Below, piece after piece: positions 30,307-43,089 of a DNA stretch of 64,000 bases. The notes under the pieces are model-generated. The model was not told the origin of the DNA, did no database searches, and was given only the letters and a program-made list of their open reading frames with translations. The stretch is from Leptoclinus maculatus (lineage: Eukaryota; Chordata; Actinopteri; Perciformes; Stichaeidae), in contig JAVDOI010000003.1 of assembly GCA_032191485.1 (NCBI GenBank), positions 26,824,836 to 26,888,835 of the forward strand, written 5' to 3'. Every line of letters begins with the position of its first letter. Position 1 is the first letter of the stretch. The translations under genes and the position numbers were made by a program.

Positions 30307-33300
30307 CATGTCTTTGTGTTTGTCGTAACTCTAAACTCCAGGATCAGGTGTCAGCCAAGGAAGAGAGAGAGAAAGAACTTATTAAAGTGAAGCAACCTGG
30401 TCAGAAAGATAAAGGATGTTGAGAGAAGAGTGGACACGCAATGGAGAGAAGGAGCTTTTTTGCAGGGTGCACCCATGGGTGGCACCTCATCCTTATCCCT
30501 GGCAGTAACAGGGACAGGGTAATAAAATGTTACTCCGAAACTTGTTCTTCAACCATCACTACACAGTGTGCCTTTAATTGAATGTTCCAGCTGTGTTTGT
30601 GTGTACTTGTATTAATCAGGTTCAGAGTTAAGGGAATTAATGTAATTCAATGTCCTCCTATGTGACAAAAGAAAGTGTGTGTGTGTATGTGTGTGTGTGT
30701 GTGTTTGTGTGATGGAGTAAACAGTAATAGGTGTGTCTTGACTTGAGAAAAGCTTAAGCAGAAAAATACACAAAAGTTTGTTTGTTTTGCACGATCACAA
30801 GTTTGAGTACGGCAACTGTCCAGCACCTCAAACCAACAAACCACGAGCTGCCTCCCAACAGAAGCTCTGTGTTGTCCTGTATTGTACCGGGTCAACATGC
30901 ATGAGAAGCCCGTAGTTGCGATCATATTAAGTTTGAACCATATAATTACACATTAATTAAGCGTCAACTAAAAATGAAGTCAACCACGTTTCTCTATCTC
31001 GTAACTTTGTGACCAGGTGTGCCCTGAACGCACCACAACAGAAGAGGCAGGACTCCTATCATCTACAAGTATGTAGCAGTATGACAGTAGTATGTAAGTT
31101 TGAACATCAAACTTTACTTAAAGTATCAAAAATAAAAGTGCTCATTTTGCCGTATATGGCCCATTTTGGAGCAACACATATAATATTATTGGAATATGAT
31201 TATTGATGCATCAATGTGGGGTTAGTGTGTGTTTGTATCAAATATTTGTGTTACACCTGCTCTATCCAATTCAATATGTGCTTTATTGGCACAAATGTAA
31301 CAAAAACAATATTGCCGAAGCGTCAAGTAAGTTTAGCAAGTTTATAATAATGAGTTTATTAAAAGGTATGCATCCTAAAATGAAGAACATAGCAGTGTGC
31401 CAGTACCTTTACAGGGTCTGGGTAGTTGTATATTGAGCTCCTACATTCGACCCTCCGTCACACAGTGAGTATCAGTATCAGTTGTTCTAAGAAAAAAAAA
31501 TAAAAAAATAACATAATCGTATACAGCAACCTCGTTATAATAGCAAAATGTGATCATTAAATTATCTACAAATCAAATAAAGTACAAGTCAGGTTTTAAT
31601 AAACTAGATACATTTAAAGGCCTGTAGCCATCTGTATGTTTTATTGTATAATGCTGATTATTTTTACTTTAAAAATGTAATGATTTGTCACAGTTTCTTT
31701 CTTTATCTCAAGGCCCTGTTGACCGTCCTGTGCTAAAGAAGAGCGGCGGTGCGGCCTCACCGACAGCCTGTATAATCTATAACACTTGACAGACCACTAG
31801 AGGTCAGCAGCTCCTCTTTACATCTTGAGTCTCATCTGAAGCCATGACAGAAAAGTGGTGGAGAAACCTCTAAACACGGTGATGTATGTCCTGAAGAGAG
31901 CAGATTATCTTCATTTAAGAACAAAGACTTGAATTCATTTGTCTGTGAGAAGAGCCTTGTTTTCCTCCAGTGGAAGACCACTGGATGTGGTTTGCTTTTT
32001 CATTCTTTCACACTCTACACAAAGTCACACAGTCGAGTCTTCCCAGAGAAAAAAATTTGAGCAATTTTGTGTATTTCATACCAAGAGAGTTCAGAGGAAA
32101 CACATCTCACCCCAGATAAATAGCTCATGTCACAAGATGGCCCCGTTACTGACTTAATGAAATTAAATCTGAAGAACATTTATATTGTTGTCGTTAAACT
32201 GGTTAAAACAACGCTATTATGTCACAGAGATTCATTATTATTACTTGACTTTGACTCTTCATGTAATAACACCACTGACCAGTATATAATGCATAACCCA
32301 TCCCATGTTTATTCAAACTTCATGACCCATTTAAACTGACATCTTTGAACAACGTTTTTTTAAAACATTATCTTGATTAAATTAGTTACAATTAAAAATT
32401 GTATTTCTCTAATAGTTTCCATCACTTTCGGTTTGATATCAGTTTCGTTATTGCTCTGCTTTTATTCTGCAAACAGATGCAACACTAATGTCTAAACTTG
32501 TAGATATAATTATCGCAATCTTTACTTTGATGATGAAGAGTAGTTTACTTTTACTTTCACATCCGATCTCTCCAGACCCGTCGTCCAGACTCTGCCCCCA
32601 CATGTCTCAGACACACGGAGTGTCTCAAATGGAAACAGTGGAGATAACCTCATCCTCCTGTATCCATGGATACAAACTCATCCACAGTTGCAACTTTCAC
32701 AACCAGGATTGATTTTTTTGACTCTGGGGCTTTAATAGTCTACCGTATAGTCCCATGAGGAGACCGCAGTGTGACCTACCGACACTTAGAAGGACGTTTT
32801 CTTGACGAAACACTCTACCAGTCACTACACGATATTGAAGGGGAGTGTGTTTCCTTTAAGTGTTCCTTGAATCAGAGGACTACATCCACACCTGTGGTCA
32901 ACATTACTCCACCCCTGATAAAAACCAGCCTGGGCAAAGCCATAACCTCGCCCTCCTGACTCGTCCATCGGTGCGCCAGGACTCAAATGAGGCCAAAGTC
33001 CTTTCATGTTGGCCCTCTCAACCTATCTCCAGCCGTTCTTTATACCGGCATACAAACACTGAGGACAGATATTAAATCATGGACACGTGGCCACAAACAC
33101 ACAACATGAATTCAAAATGTGAACCTGACTAGAGGTCTAATTAGCCGGAGTATTGAAAACACCTGTGTGGGTGTGCGGCCTTTCCACTTAAGTTTCTATT
33201 AATCACTTTACCACAAACAGCTTGCCACTCAGTGACCCAGCCTTGATGATGTAGTTGTATAGTCTAGTAGCTTTTAGTGTGTGCTGTATTGTGTATATAA

Positions 33301-33952
33301 AGTGGTAAGATACGGACCATGTGTTGTCTTTTGTTGTAGCATTATTGCAGTTGTGTTTACTCAACCAGTCAAGTGTACTTGTACTTTATCTGAGTGCTAC
33401 TTTTCATTTCGGAGGGTTTATTTGACGAGTGTAGTTATTAGTTGCTTTTCAGATTAAAATTGTACACGTTAAATACAAATCAGTTGATGAAATATGATAC
33501 AATATTGTAGAACAGTGTGTAGTATTTATGGGGGGTCTATCAAAATGGAATATCATAATATTAATTATGTTTTTCTTCAGTGTATAATCACCTGAAAATA
33601 AGAATGTTTTTGTTACCTTAGAATGAGTTGTTTGTATCGACATACAGAGCGGGTCCTCTTCACGGAGCCGGCCGTCATGTTTCTACAGTAGCCCGGAATG
33701 GACAAACCAAACACCGGCTCTATATAAACCCAATGCGTGTTTTCACGTCGGCCACCGTAGTTCTCCTACATGCTTGGCACATGGGAGAAGTTTCAGTTGG
33801 TTGCAATCTGCAACCTCACCGCTAGATGACACCACATCCTACACACTGCACCCTTAAACTACTAACGACATCAAAAAACAACAACAAACAACATCAAAAT
33901 AGTGTTACATGTTAATAAATCTGTACTAATCCAATAACATTATACACCTAGG

Positions 33953-33989
<37 letters not shown>

Positions 33990-34037
33990 ATTAAACACAA
34001 TCTGCATAATGAGCATGTTTTGATACTTACATTACAT
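29498..34037. other. Copy 2 intergenic DNA, no gene seen
   Basis: Counterpart of 7896-12440. It holds the shorter CT tract (30271-30304), a GT tract and a TA tract (about 33954-33986). It contains the patch (about 30999-32645) with most of the inter-copy substitutions. Confidence 0.55.
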
Positions 34038-34182
34038 CAGTGGCGGCTGGTGGAAAATGTTCTAGGTAGGGCTGTGCCACATCCAATCAATTTCAGCAAA
34101 CATCCCAGAATGATTTAATGCAAAAAAAAACTCGCATTACTACTTTGCAGTTAAATATTTAACATGTATTCCAACACACAAA
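34038..34182. mobile_element. hAT-like transposon end A (copy 2)
   Basis: Counterpart of 12441-12585, starting CAGTGGCGGCTGGTGG. Confidence 0.5.
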
Positions 34183-35280
34183 AAAGCAGTAAACAACACT
34201 TTGATAAACACGTCAGGACATCTTATTTTAGTCATCCTCACAGGCAATTCAGTATAATATAATAATATATATATTCAGTATAATATAAAACACATATACA
34301 TTATATATATATCCATATAAATATATATATAAACTATAATATAATATAATAGAACATGTTTATTTATTGAGATGCCCCTATGGACCTTGTTATAGGGAGG
34401 TAAACATCAGGAGAAGTAAACATGAAGTGTAATTCGGAATACTGATGTTAAATTAAGCTATGATGAGTTTTCACTGTTGATTTACCATCTCAATTAAATG
34501 TTGATGCCTCCATGACCAAGTTAAGCAGATGAGACTGAGGACAACTATGTACAAGAAAAGATGTTCACTTTGCCTAATATGTAGCTTGACAGAGTTCTCC
34601 ACGTGTGCCCTGTTCTCATGTCTCCTTACCTCCTCATCCCTCATTCCCTAACTGTCCATGCTGGATCTGTCCCTGTTGTTTTAAAAAGCTAAATAAGTTA
34701 TTAGCATGACTGCATCCAGCTAGCCAAACCTGTCTGGTGTACAGCTACTAGAGAAGCTTCGCATGTACTGCTTCCCTTTCCCGCTAGTCTGCTGTCTGAT
34801 TGTGAGGTCAGGCTGATCTGGGATCAGCTCTTTCACTACTGCGTGTTAATTAATCACTGCACGATACGATGCTGCTGCGTTGCGACATGTGTAGAGCTGA
34901 CGGGTTACACTGTGAAAGTGACTGGACGTACAACACACACTCAAAATGACTCGAGACGTCCCTGTGAAACTCCAGCCAGCACCTCATGCTCTCATGTGCG
35001 GAAGAAGAGGTTCGCGTGCTTCCTTTTTATTTCCAGGTCGCGTCGCGACTGTAGTATTCTGTGTTTACTGACATTTAAGTGTCTAAGTAAAACGAATGAT
35101 ACCAGTTTGCCTCAGAGGGCGCCATCTTTATTGTTCACAGTCTCTGGCGCACATTGCTGACATCATCACAACATGACGGTTACCTGAACCGGAAGTATCC
35201 AAGTAACTACAGCGACCGTTGCTTGGCAACGAACGCGGCGTCGCGTTCCTTTTTTGCGTTCTGTTTTTGCGTTCTTTTTG

Positions 35281-35411
35281 TTGAACCTTTGTGACGTCAC
35301 AAAGCCAGATGTCAAAGCCAGTCAAGTGGCTTTGATAACTGCGTTCTGTTTTTGAACCTTTGTGATGTCACAAAGCCAGATATCAAAGCCACTTGACTGG
35401 CTTTGATAACT
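35281..35411. promoter_or_regulatory. Duplicated palindrome cluster with CRE core (copy 2)
   Basis: Same two units as at 13684-13814, including the TTTGTGACGTCACAAA palindrome (35288-35303), just upstream of the start codon at 35464. Confidence 0.45.
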
Positions 35412-35463
35412 GACCCTATATCTGACCCTCGCTTAACTCTTTGACACACATTACATCACTATC

Positions 35464-36147
35464 ATGGAAGAGATGAACATTGAGATCGACACACACAAAA
35501 TGGACTTTGAGTTTCATACTCTTGACTCAATTGAGAGTATGGAAAAACTAAGGAAAATGTCTGTTCAGACATTCGTGATGGCGCTGGTTTTTCGGATATT
35601 TAAGAAAGCAAGAGAGAACTTGACCCCTTCAAACTGTGAGGCCATCATTAAGCATCTGTTTGAAAGAACGTGGATCAATGTCCAGGGTGTTGATTTTGAT
35701 CCCACCTCACAACCGTTTAAAAAACTTGACGAGGTCATTTTCCAGGACCTTTGTAAGAAGTTTGGTGATGTAAAAATGGTGCAGTCTGGCATGAAATTAG
35801 AGAGACCAGAACTTGGGAACTACATTGCCTCCTCTGTCAAAGATCACCTGATGCCACCACCCAAAAAGCGCAGCAAAATCTGCAAGTTTTTCTCGTCTGT
35901 GGGCAAAGCCATCTCCAACATCTGCTGGTGTAGAAATAAGGCTGGTGTGTTGGACACATATATGGAACTTGAGGAAACAAGTTCAACACAGGAAACAAGT
36001 GCAACACAGGAAGAACTACCCAAAAAGCGCAGCAAAATCAGCAACTTTTTCTCGTCTGTGGGCTCGTCTGTGACATTCCTCGACATTCTCGTCTTTGGTT
36101 TAGGTATCTTTATCATTATCAGTCTCATTATTCTTCTCATCATTTAA
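35464..36147 (+). CDS. Uncharacterised 227-aa tail-anchored protein (copy 2)
   Basis: Encodes exactly the same 227 residues as the copy 1 gene at 13867: a soluble N-terminal region, two PKKRSKI/FFSSVG motifs and a hydrophobic C-terminal tail (204-227). Promoter-like palindromes and the downstream hairpin array are also duplicated, so both genes could be expressed alike. No function can be assigned. Confidence 0.7.
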   Translation: MEEMNIEIDTHKMDFEFHTLDSIESMEKLRKMSVQTFVMALVFRIFKKARENLTPSNCEAIIKHLFERTWINVQGVDFDPTSQPFKKLDEVIFQDLCKKFGDVKMVQSGMKLERPELGNYIASSVKDHLMPPPKKRSKICKFFSSVGKAISNICWCRNKAGVLDTYMELEETSSTQETSATQEELPKKRSKISNFFSSVGSSVTFLDILVFGLGIFIIISLIILLII

Positions 36148-36362
36148 TCTACATTAACGACGGTTGGCATCCATCTTATTGGTGCATTACCGCCACCTTC
36201 TGCTCCGGAGTGTGGATCAGACAATAAGCTTACACTCTTTACCCCAAAACAAAACAACAACAACATCACCTGTGCCTAATCACCTGCCCCTGGTTTTTCC
36301 CTCTGCAAACCCCACTCATCCACTCACCTGCCGGCAATCCGCTCATCACCCCTCACCTACTT

Positions 36363-36761
36363 GATATTGCACACTTGGTGTGTGCAATATCTGATAACTG
36401 ATTCTATATGTTGTAAAAAAGTTATTCATTGAATCAGATATTGCACACTTGGTGTGTGCAATATCTGATAACTGATTCTATATGTTGTAAAACAGTTATT
36501 CATTGAATCAGATATTGCACACTTGGTGTGTGCAATATCTGATAACTGATTCTATATGTTGTAAAACAGTTATTCATTGAATCAGATATTGCACACTTGG
36601 TGTGTGCAATATCTGATAACTGATTCTATATGTTGTAAAACAGTTATTCATTGAATCAGATATTGCACACTTGGTGTGTGCAATATCTGATAACTGATTC
36701 TATATGTTGTAAAACAGTTATTCATTGAATCAGATATTGCACACTTGGTGTGTGCAATATC
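36363..36761. repeat. Six-unit 74-bp hairpin minisatellite (copy 2)
   Basis: Same number of units and same length as at 14766-15164. It again ends at the hAT-like end (36762). No length change between copies, unlike the dinucleotide tracts. Confidence 0.92.
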
Positions 36762-36913
36762 CAGTGGCGGCTGGTGGAAAATTTTCTTGGTAGGGCTGTG
36801 CCACATCCAATCAATTTCAGCAAACATCCCAGAATGATTTAATGCAAACAAATTAAGGTATCAAACACGCATTACTACTTTGCAGTTAAATATTTAACAT
36901 TTATTCCAACACG
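36762..36913. mobile_element. hAT-like transposon end B (copy 2)
   Basis: Counterpart of 15165-15316. Confidence 0.5.
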
Positions 36914-36925
36914 AAAAAAATTTTT

Positions 36926-36981
36926 CGAGGGCCCGTTCATCGCTGCTCGCAGCTTTGCGAGCAGCGATGAACGGGCCCTCG
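36926..36981. repeat. Perfect 26-bp inverted repeat (copy 2)
   Basis: Arms 36926-36951 and 36956-36981 around GCTT. One base just outside the stem differs from copy 1 (an A/T change in the adjoining A/T run). Confidence 0.9.
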
Positions 36982-37631
36982 CATCCTCCGCGCGTCGGGG
37001 TCGCCGGCGGGACTCCCTCCTGCGTGTCCGAGAACGCGCGAGACCGTCGGCCGGCGCGTCTGCGAGCGAGACGTCTTTGATCCCGCGTGGACCGCCTGAT
37101 GCTGGAAACGATGCTTTGCAAACAGTCCGGTGCTTCCCGTATCTGCTGCCTGGCGCTACGGAACACGTGCATTACGTAGCTCTGTGTCAAACGTACACCA
37201 CGTTGTGTAAAAGTCGCGTTAATCGGATGGCGTTTGTCACAAAATGCAGATTTCCTTTCGCCGGCAGGTGGCGCTGTGAGTACTAGTGAAAATTAGCTTA
37301 TACACATCCTCGGGCCGTGAGTGTCATCAAGTGCTTTGTCTATAATATAAAGACTCTCGAGGAATAACAAGCTGGTTAACAGATATGACCATGGTAAAGA
37401 AAAAAACACTATTATAGCACTTAAAAAATACCAATTTACCACTTTGATTACAATACACACAGTTCAGCCTCCGAGTAGTTAGCTGAGAATTAGAAGGAAG
37501 CACTTCAAGTTTTAACTCACTTATTTTACCCGATGAAAGAAATCCATCAACGAGTGGTTCTCATATTTTTCCTGTAAACTATATATTTTTTTTCACACAC
37601 ACACACACACACACACGCACGCACACACGCA

Positions 37632-37665
<34 letters not shown>

Positions 37666-38102
37666 ACTGTCTGTGCGACTGAGTGAGTGACATGGCGGCG
37701 TATTCATGTTTCATCACGTTACGTTTTTTCCTCCAAATTCGCGATAATGACGAACGTTAACAGTCGACAGAGTTCCGCATGCAGTGGACGTTAACTTAAC
37801 CAGCAAGTCTGAACAATAACGGAACTTAAACTGTAACGGCTACAACATACATTCCATTCATTCAATTAAACGCACCCTGGAGAATACCTACATCTCGCGA
37901 TAGCAGAACGTTAACAACGTGATCTCGCTCCGGTGATTCCAGCGCATCTAAAGTTGTTTTGGCAACTCGGGGTCAAAAATACAATTTGAAAAATAATGTT
38001 TTGATTGTCATTCGTTTGTTCATTTCTTGGCTGCAGCGGCTGCAGTTGTTGGTGGATTAAAAACAGATAATTCAGAAGAAAAGCTGCTTAAACAGAGAAG
38101 AC

Positions 38103-39730
38103 ATGGCTGACCCGGAGGATATTCAATTGAACCAGAGGTAATTAAATCAGTTATAACACTTGTTTTGGTCTGTTTTAAGTTTTTTTTTAAATATCGGTAC
38201 AATTAATATGTATTTTGGGATTTATTGATAGGACAATGTAGTCTTGGTGCGAATATTGAGTGATAATATTGAACTAGGAACATCTCTTGATACCTGTTTT
38301 GCTCTTAGTGTTAACGGTGAAGCTCCTGGAGAGAAACCAGCTACAATTCCCATAGAAGAGGAAAGAGGAGATGACCCGGAGGATATTCAATTGAACCAGA
38401 GGTAATTAAATCTTCTTTTTGTTTTCTTTAAAGACGTTTTAAAAGTTTGACCAATTACGAGTCTAAATTAGATTCACACTCACCTCGGTCGATGCTGCTC
38501 CGGTGCCTTTCCTGGATACATGCTAAAGCTATTTCCTTATCAAAAACGGCAAAAAGGCCAAGTTTAATGTGCGTGCACTCTTTTTATAAGGCCTTCCGCA
38601 GAACACGCCCTCATTTTCTCAGCTTCACCCCTCCTTCTCCCCTCCTCTTGCTCAGCTGGTTTTGCACAAGACTTCATTACGTAAGGCCTATTGCGCAATA
38701 GCCAGCTGGAACGAAGAGAGAGGCCCGCTTCCTGTCACTGGAGCATGTACAGCATTATGAGCTTTGTCACTTGCAGGCTGAAAAGTGCTCATTTCCACAC
38801 ACGCATTCCTCAAGCTCCAGCCTTGTGTTCTTTAAAATATAATATAGCAGTGGTACATGTGGGCAAAATACAGCATATAATATTATAGCAGTTTTCTTAT
38901 GATACAGATTTTGAGAGTTGTTACAAACATTATTTGATTTTACACAACAGTGGTTACATGAGTGTGTGGTTTTAGATCATCTTGTTTTCAGTGACATCTC
39001 TTGATACCTTTTGTTTTTTGCTCTTTGCAACAGATGCCGGATCAACAACAGATGCCGGATCATCAGGATAACACTGTTGGTGCTTTTTGCCCTGATCTCT
39101 TTTCTCATAGAGAAAGTGGTAACACAAGGCATGCAGTTGCAAATGATGTCGGCAGAAAACCAACAGTTGCAGCAAACATCCGCTCACCAGTTCTCAATCC
39201 TGTCCTCCAGCAGACTGTCTTTCCTGTGGAGTTTCTGCAGCAATGAGTCCCTGCAGTGCACTCGCTGTATTCCCGGCTGGGTTGAACACGCCTCGCGCTG
39301 TTTCTTCGTGTCCAAGGAAGGACAGAAGTGGGAAACTGCACGACGGTACTGCATGGACATGGGGGGTGACCTGGCCACCGTTAGGACTGCAGAGGACCAG
39401 GCCTTTTTAACGAACCTGACCTATCAGTTTAAACGGGTGCACCCTCAGTTCGTCCATTCAGCATGGATAGGCTTACGGGACTTTGTGAAGGAGGGCCACT
39501 ACGGTTGGGTGAGTGGACAGAAACTGGACAGGGATTTGATGTATTGGATGCCCGGGCAGCCAGACAACATTATCCCGCAATGGGCCACCGACCAGGCAGG
39601 GCAGGATTGTGCGGCCATAGTCCCGCCGGCAGACATCGAAGCAGAGGACTGGCTGAACTCTTGGGATGATATTATCTGTATCGGCGTGCGACATTACATC
39701 TGTGAGCAAATGGCCCTCATTCTGTCCTGA
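38103..39730 (+). CDS. Type II C-type lectin-like receptor (copy 2), shortened anchor
   Basis: Exons 38103-38137, 38309-38401 and 39034-39730 give 274 residues. It matches copy 1 except for a 15-bp in-frame deletion at 39090/39091 that removes five hydrophobic residues (VFSVT) from the middle of the transmembrane anchor. The remaining hydrophobic core (ITLLVLFALISFLI) is about 14 residues, short for spanning a plasma membrane. It could still anchor in thinner membranes or change trafficking. The lectin domain, QPD triplet, cysteines, splice sites and exon-2 duplication are unchanged. Upstream, the 579-bp deletion removes sequence about 400 bp before exon 1, which might include regulatory DNA. 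Confidence 0.78.
38677..38699. promoter_or_regulatory. Paired bZIP sites in lectin intron 2 (copy 2)
   Basis: TTACGTAA and ATTGCGCAAT are retained with the same 5-bp spacing as in copy 1. Confidence 0.35.
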
Positions 39731-40925
39731 GTGACTAAGATGTGATGCAGGTGAATGTTATTGTTTAAGATGTGTACGCTCAATTAGAGTCACTGGTATC
39801 GGATATTAACAAAGCTGATTCTCATTTAGAATTGTTTTTGGACAAATTGAATTCCTCTTGTTTGTTTTTTTGAATCGTTTAATCCACTTGTTGCTTTGAT
39901 AATTAACCTGTATGTAAATAGTTGTAATCAAATTAATTGAATTGTTCTGCATATTTTAAAAGTTATGATTTCTGTTTACCTTAAAGTGTCATCAAATAAA
40001 TTGCATTGTTTGTTCTGCATATTTGGTTCTGGTTCTTGGTTGTTGGTTCTATCAACAGTGGAAATGTCTCTTGGACTCTTGAATCCAGTCAGCAGAGGCC
40101 CATACATAGTACAGTACATCAGAATGTACACAACTTTACTGATGAATGTGGTGGAAATCAATGTATTTCCTTGAGAGAAATCTTAAACTTTCTGTGCTTT
40201 AAGTATTTATTACAAATGTAGAAAAGATTATAAAATGCTTACAAACAAATCAAAACAAAATAACGAGCGTAAACAGCTCAAATGTGTACTATCAGAATAA
40301 ACAGATTAAAACAGAATAAGACAGAGTTAGATAGACTAAGACAAAGTCATAAGTTGCCTAAACAGCTGAATAGCAGAGAACGTCTCCTCATCCCAGAACA
40401 GAATGAGAAGAGGCTCTCCCCTTCGACAGAGAGGAGCTCCTTAAATGCAGGTCCGAATGACGTGGTTTCACATCAGCAGAAACCTGCATGTCCATCAACG
40501 TTTAGCTAGCCGGACCCCTGTGGTCTACGGAATGTTTATACAAGTCAGCAACCATATCTAATGTCAGGCTCCATCGTATGAGAAGCTGCTTCCAATTTGG
40601 ATGTCTTAATTAAAAGAAGAAGATAAATAAACAGCAAGCTTTTCCTGGGGCCCCTTGAGTCAAAGGTTCAACTTAGATGGACAACACATGTGCTTAAATC
40701 TATGATACAATAGAATACATACATTAAGTCAAAATAGGAGTCACATTAACTATTTTTCCTCGACATCCCTTCCTTTTTGTCATTTATGACAATCAAACAT
40801 CAAACAAAAAATTGATAATACACAAAAATTCTCAGAGCAGACATCAGTAATGTAAATTCACGAAGATTTCAGAACATCACATCATTGACTCTAAAAATGA
40901 TGTAACTGCTTTACTAACACATAGG

Positions 40926-41660
40926 CTAAGTTGTTGGGTTTAGATTACACACAATTCTCAAGTTCATCATCACTATCGAGGCTGTCTGGATACGGGAAAT
41001 CCAGTCATGTGTTGGATATCGCATAGGAGTGGAAGTGGGTTGAACAGATACATAAGCTGTAACAATCTTCCTAACACAGTTTTTAGAAATGGTTGCAATT
41101 AGGGCAATAACAATCGTAATCAAAATTATGCTTCCGATTATCCAGACCAATCCTTTAAAAAGAGAGGCTCCCCATGAGCCTAACCACGCCTGTGTTCCCC
41201 CGAAGGGATTCCAGCCATGGTCTTCATGCAATTCTTTAATGCCTCGTTCTGTATCTGCTATCACATCATGAACTGCTGAAGTTGCATCTGAAATATAAGT
41301 GCAACATTCAGTATTAATCACTTTACATACACCTCCTTGTGAGGCCAAAACCAGGTCCAAAGCCATCCTATTTTGTAGCACCATGTGTCTGATGTCATTC
41401 ACTTCAGTTTGCATGGCCGAGAACGCTATCGAAGTTTTATTCATGTGTTTCTCTAATACTGTTGAGAGTGTAACTATTTCCTCTTGACTTCTATAGGTGC
41501 CATACGCTGGTATTATTACACTCAAAATCCTTGAACCTAGTGAGATGGCACGGTTGAATCGTACGTGGAACGGAGCGAGTTCCAAGGTATGCTTTGTATT
41601 CCTATTTCTAATCGAATAGATGCTGTATTTGGCGTGAGAGTACATGCAGAGTTTAACCAT
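40926..41660 (-). CDS. env: Env TM subunit, separate frame (copy 2)
   Basis: Same 244 codons as the copy 1 TM frame, with CX6CC at residues 112-120 and a membrane anchor at about 170-191. It is separated from SU by the same frame break, so the break was inherited rather than independent. Confidence 0.85.
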   Translation of the reverse strand: MVKLCMYSHAKYSIYSIRNRNTKHTLELAPFHVRFNRAISLGSRILSVIIPAYGTYRSQEEIVTLSTVLEKHMNKTSIAFSAMQTEVNDIRHMVLQNRMALDLVLASQGGVCKVINTECCTYISDATSAVHDVIADTERGIKELHEDHGWNPFGGTQAWLGSWGASLFKGLVWIIGSIILITIVIALIATISKNCVRKIVTAYVSVQPTSTPMRYPTHDWISRIQTASIVMMNLRIVCNLNPTT

Positions 41661-42991
41661 TTATTTTCCGATGTGCAATCAGTCTCAGCCAAGGTCATTT
41701 GCATTTGATATTTTAATCCTTGTTGGATATATCTTTTGTAATAGGTTAATCTAAACAATGCTACCTGATTGGTACCTTCGGGCCTATTTTCACGATTAAA
41801 TGTCTTCACCGCAAATTGTATGACCTTTCTTTTTTCTTCTTCATAATCAAACATGTTCTGTGAGATCGACGCAGTGTGTTGTGGAGGTGTATAGCAATCT
41901 TCATCGTTACTCACAAATCGGTGAGATAGGTCAGCCCATCCCATGACACCCCAGTCTGCTTCTGTGAATGGAACAGGAACTAGCATAGGAGCTTTGGATG
42001 AAGTGGGCATATGCTGACATATCCAACAATTAGAGACATTTCTTTGGTAAGCAAATTCAGTCATGATAGTCAGTGCGATGTTGTCCTGGTCGTGGGGCGG
42101 TATACGGGTTGGAAGTTTTCTTAATTCTAGGCTTACTTTGCATGCATATTGCCAATCCATGCGAGTGTAACTGGCTGGTCCTGTGTCACAATCTGTAGGT
42201 TGACCGCACCAAAATGGATACTCCCAACTCATGTCATAGTTGGAACTTAGAGTCACCGCACAAGTGTCATTTGTCTGACACTGAGTTCTGACGTGTTGCG
42301 GGGAAAGGACTGACCAGTGACCTAAAGATGGTCTACTGAGCCGTAGTGTGTATACTTTACAACCTTCTCCACATTGTGCTTTTGGACACTTAAAGGAGAT
42401 CTCCCCAGGGCTCCAAGTCGCTTTGGTGGGGGGCTGGTCTGGTCTGCCAGAGATTAAAGGCTGCGGTTTAATTACTTCGTAAGTGATTTCAGGTGGTGCT
42501 GTTTGAAGCTGTACCTTACTGACATGCTGGTAGACTCCTTGACACATCTTCCTCCAGTCCCTGGGACCGCTATAGGCCGGGCTTTCATGACACGACTGTG
42601 GTTTACTGCACCAAAATGGAAGATCTGCTGAATCAAACACTTCCTGCATCCATACTGAACAGACCCTATCTATCTTTGGCCTTGTATCACACACGATTTG
42701 GATGAGGTGATTTTCTACAATAACCCACGCATCATTTTCTATTGTGTAGATCGAACAATTATTCTCATCACATCGTTCAGCTGGGCAGTAAAAACCTATT
42801 TCTCCTTCCTGCCATTCCCTACGCGGCCGGTGGAGAGGACTAGTACCCGTTATGTTTAAGTAAGGTGATTGCAATTCATAGATCAGGAAAGATATCATTA
42901 CTAATGTGGTCAGTGATAGTAATACACCCATGCCTTTACTCAGGCTCCCACCATGCATTCTGAAAAGATGTCTTTTGCATAGTTTTCCCAT
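41537..42991 (-). CDS. env: Env SU subunit (copy 2)
   Basis: Same 484 codons as copy 1: signal segment, two eight-cysteine modules, CWIC at 322-325, and a stop overlapping the TM frame. I saw no coding difference from copy 1. Confidence 0.85.
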   Translation of the reverse strand: MGKLCKRHLFRMHGGSLSKGMGVLLSLTTLVMISFLIYELQSPYLNITGTSPLHRPRREWQEGEIGFYCPAERCDENNCSIYTIENDAWVIVENHLIQIVCDTRPKIDRVCSVWMQEVFDSADLPFWCSKPQSCHESPAYSGPRDWRKMCQGVYQHVSKVQLQTAPPEITYEVIKPQPLISGRPDQPPTKATWSPGEISFKCPKAQCGEGCKVYTLRLSRPSLGHWSVLSPQHVRTQCQTNDTCAVTLSSNYDMSWEYPFWCGQPTDCDTGPASYTRMDWQYACKVSLELRKLPTRIPPHDQDNIALTIMTEFAYQRNVSNCWICQHMPTSSKAPMLVPVPFTEADWGVMGWADLSHRFVSNDEDCYTPPQHTASISQNMFDYEEEKRKVIQFAVKTFNRENRPEGTNQVALFRLTYYKRYIQQGLKYQMQMTLAETDCTSENKWLNSACTLTPNTASIRLEIGIQSIPWNSLRSTYDSTVPSH

Positions 42992-43089
42992 CGTTGGACA
43001 GCAACCTAGTCTCTTAAGTCACCCAGATGTCACCGTTCGAGCTTGGCTTACTGGTGGAGGGAGGTGGTCGCTTTCACCTCTTCTACCTC

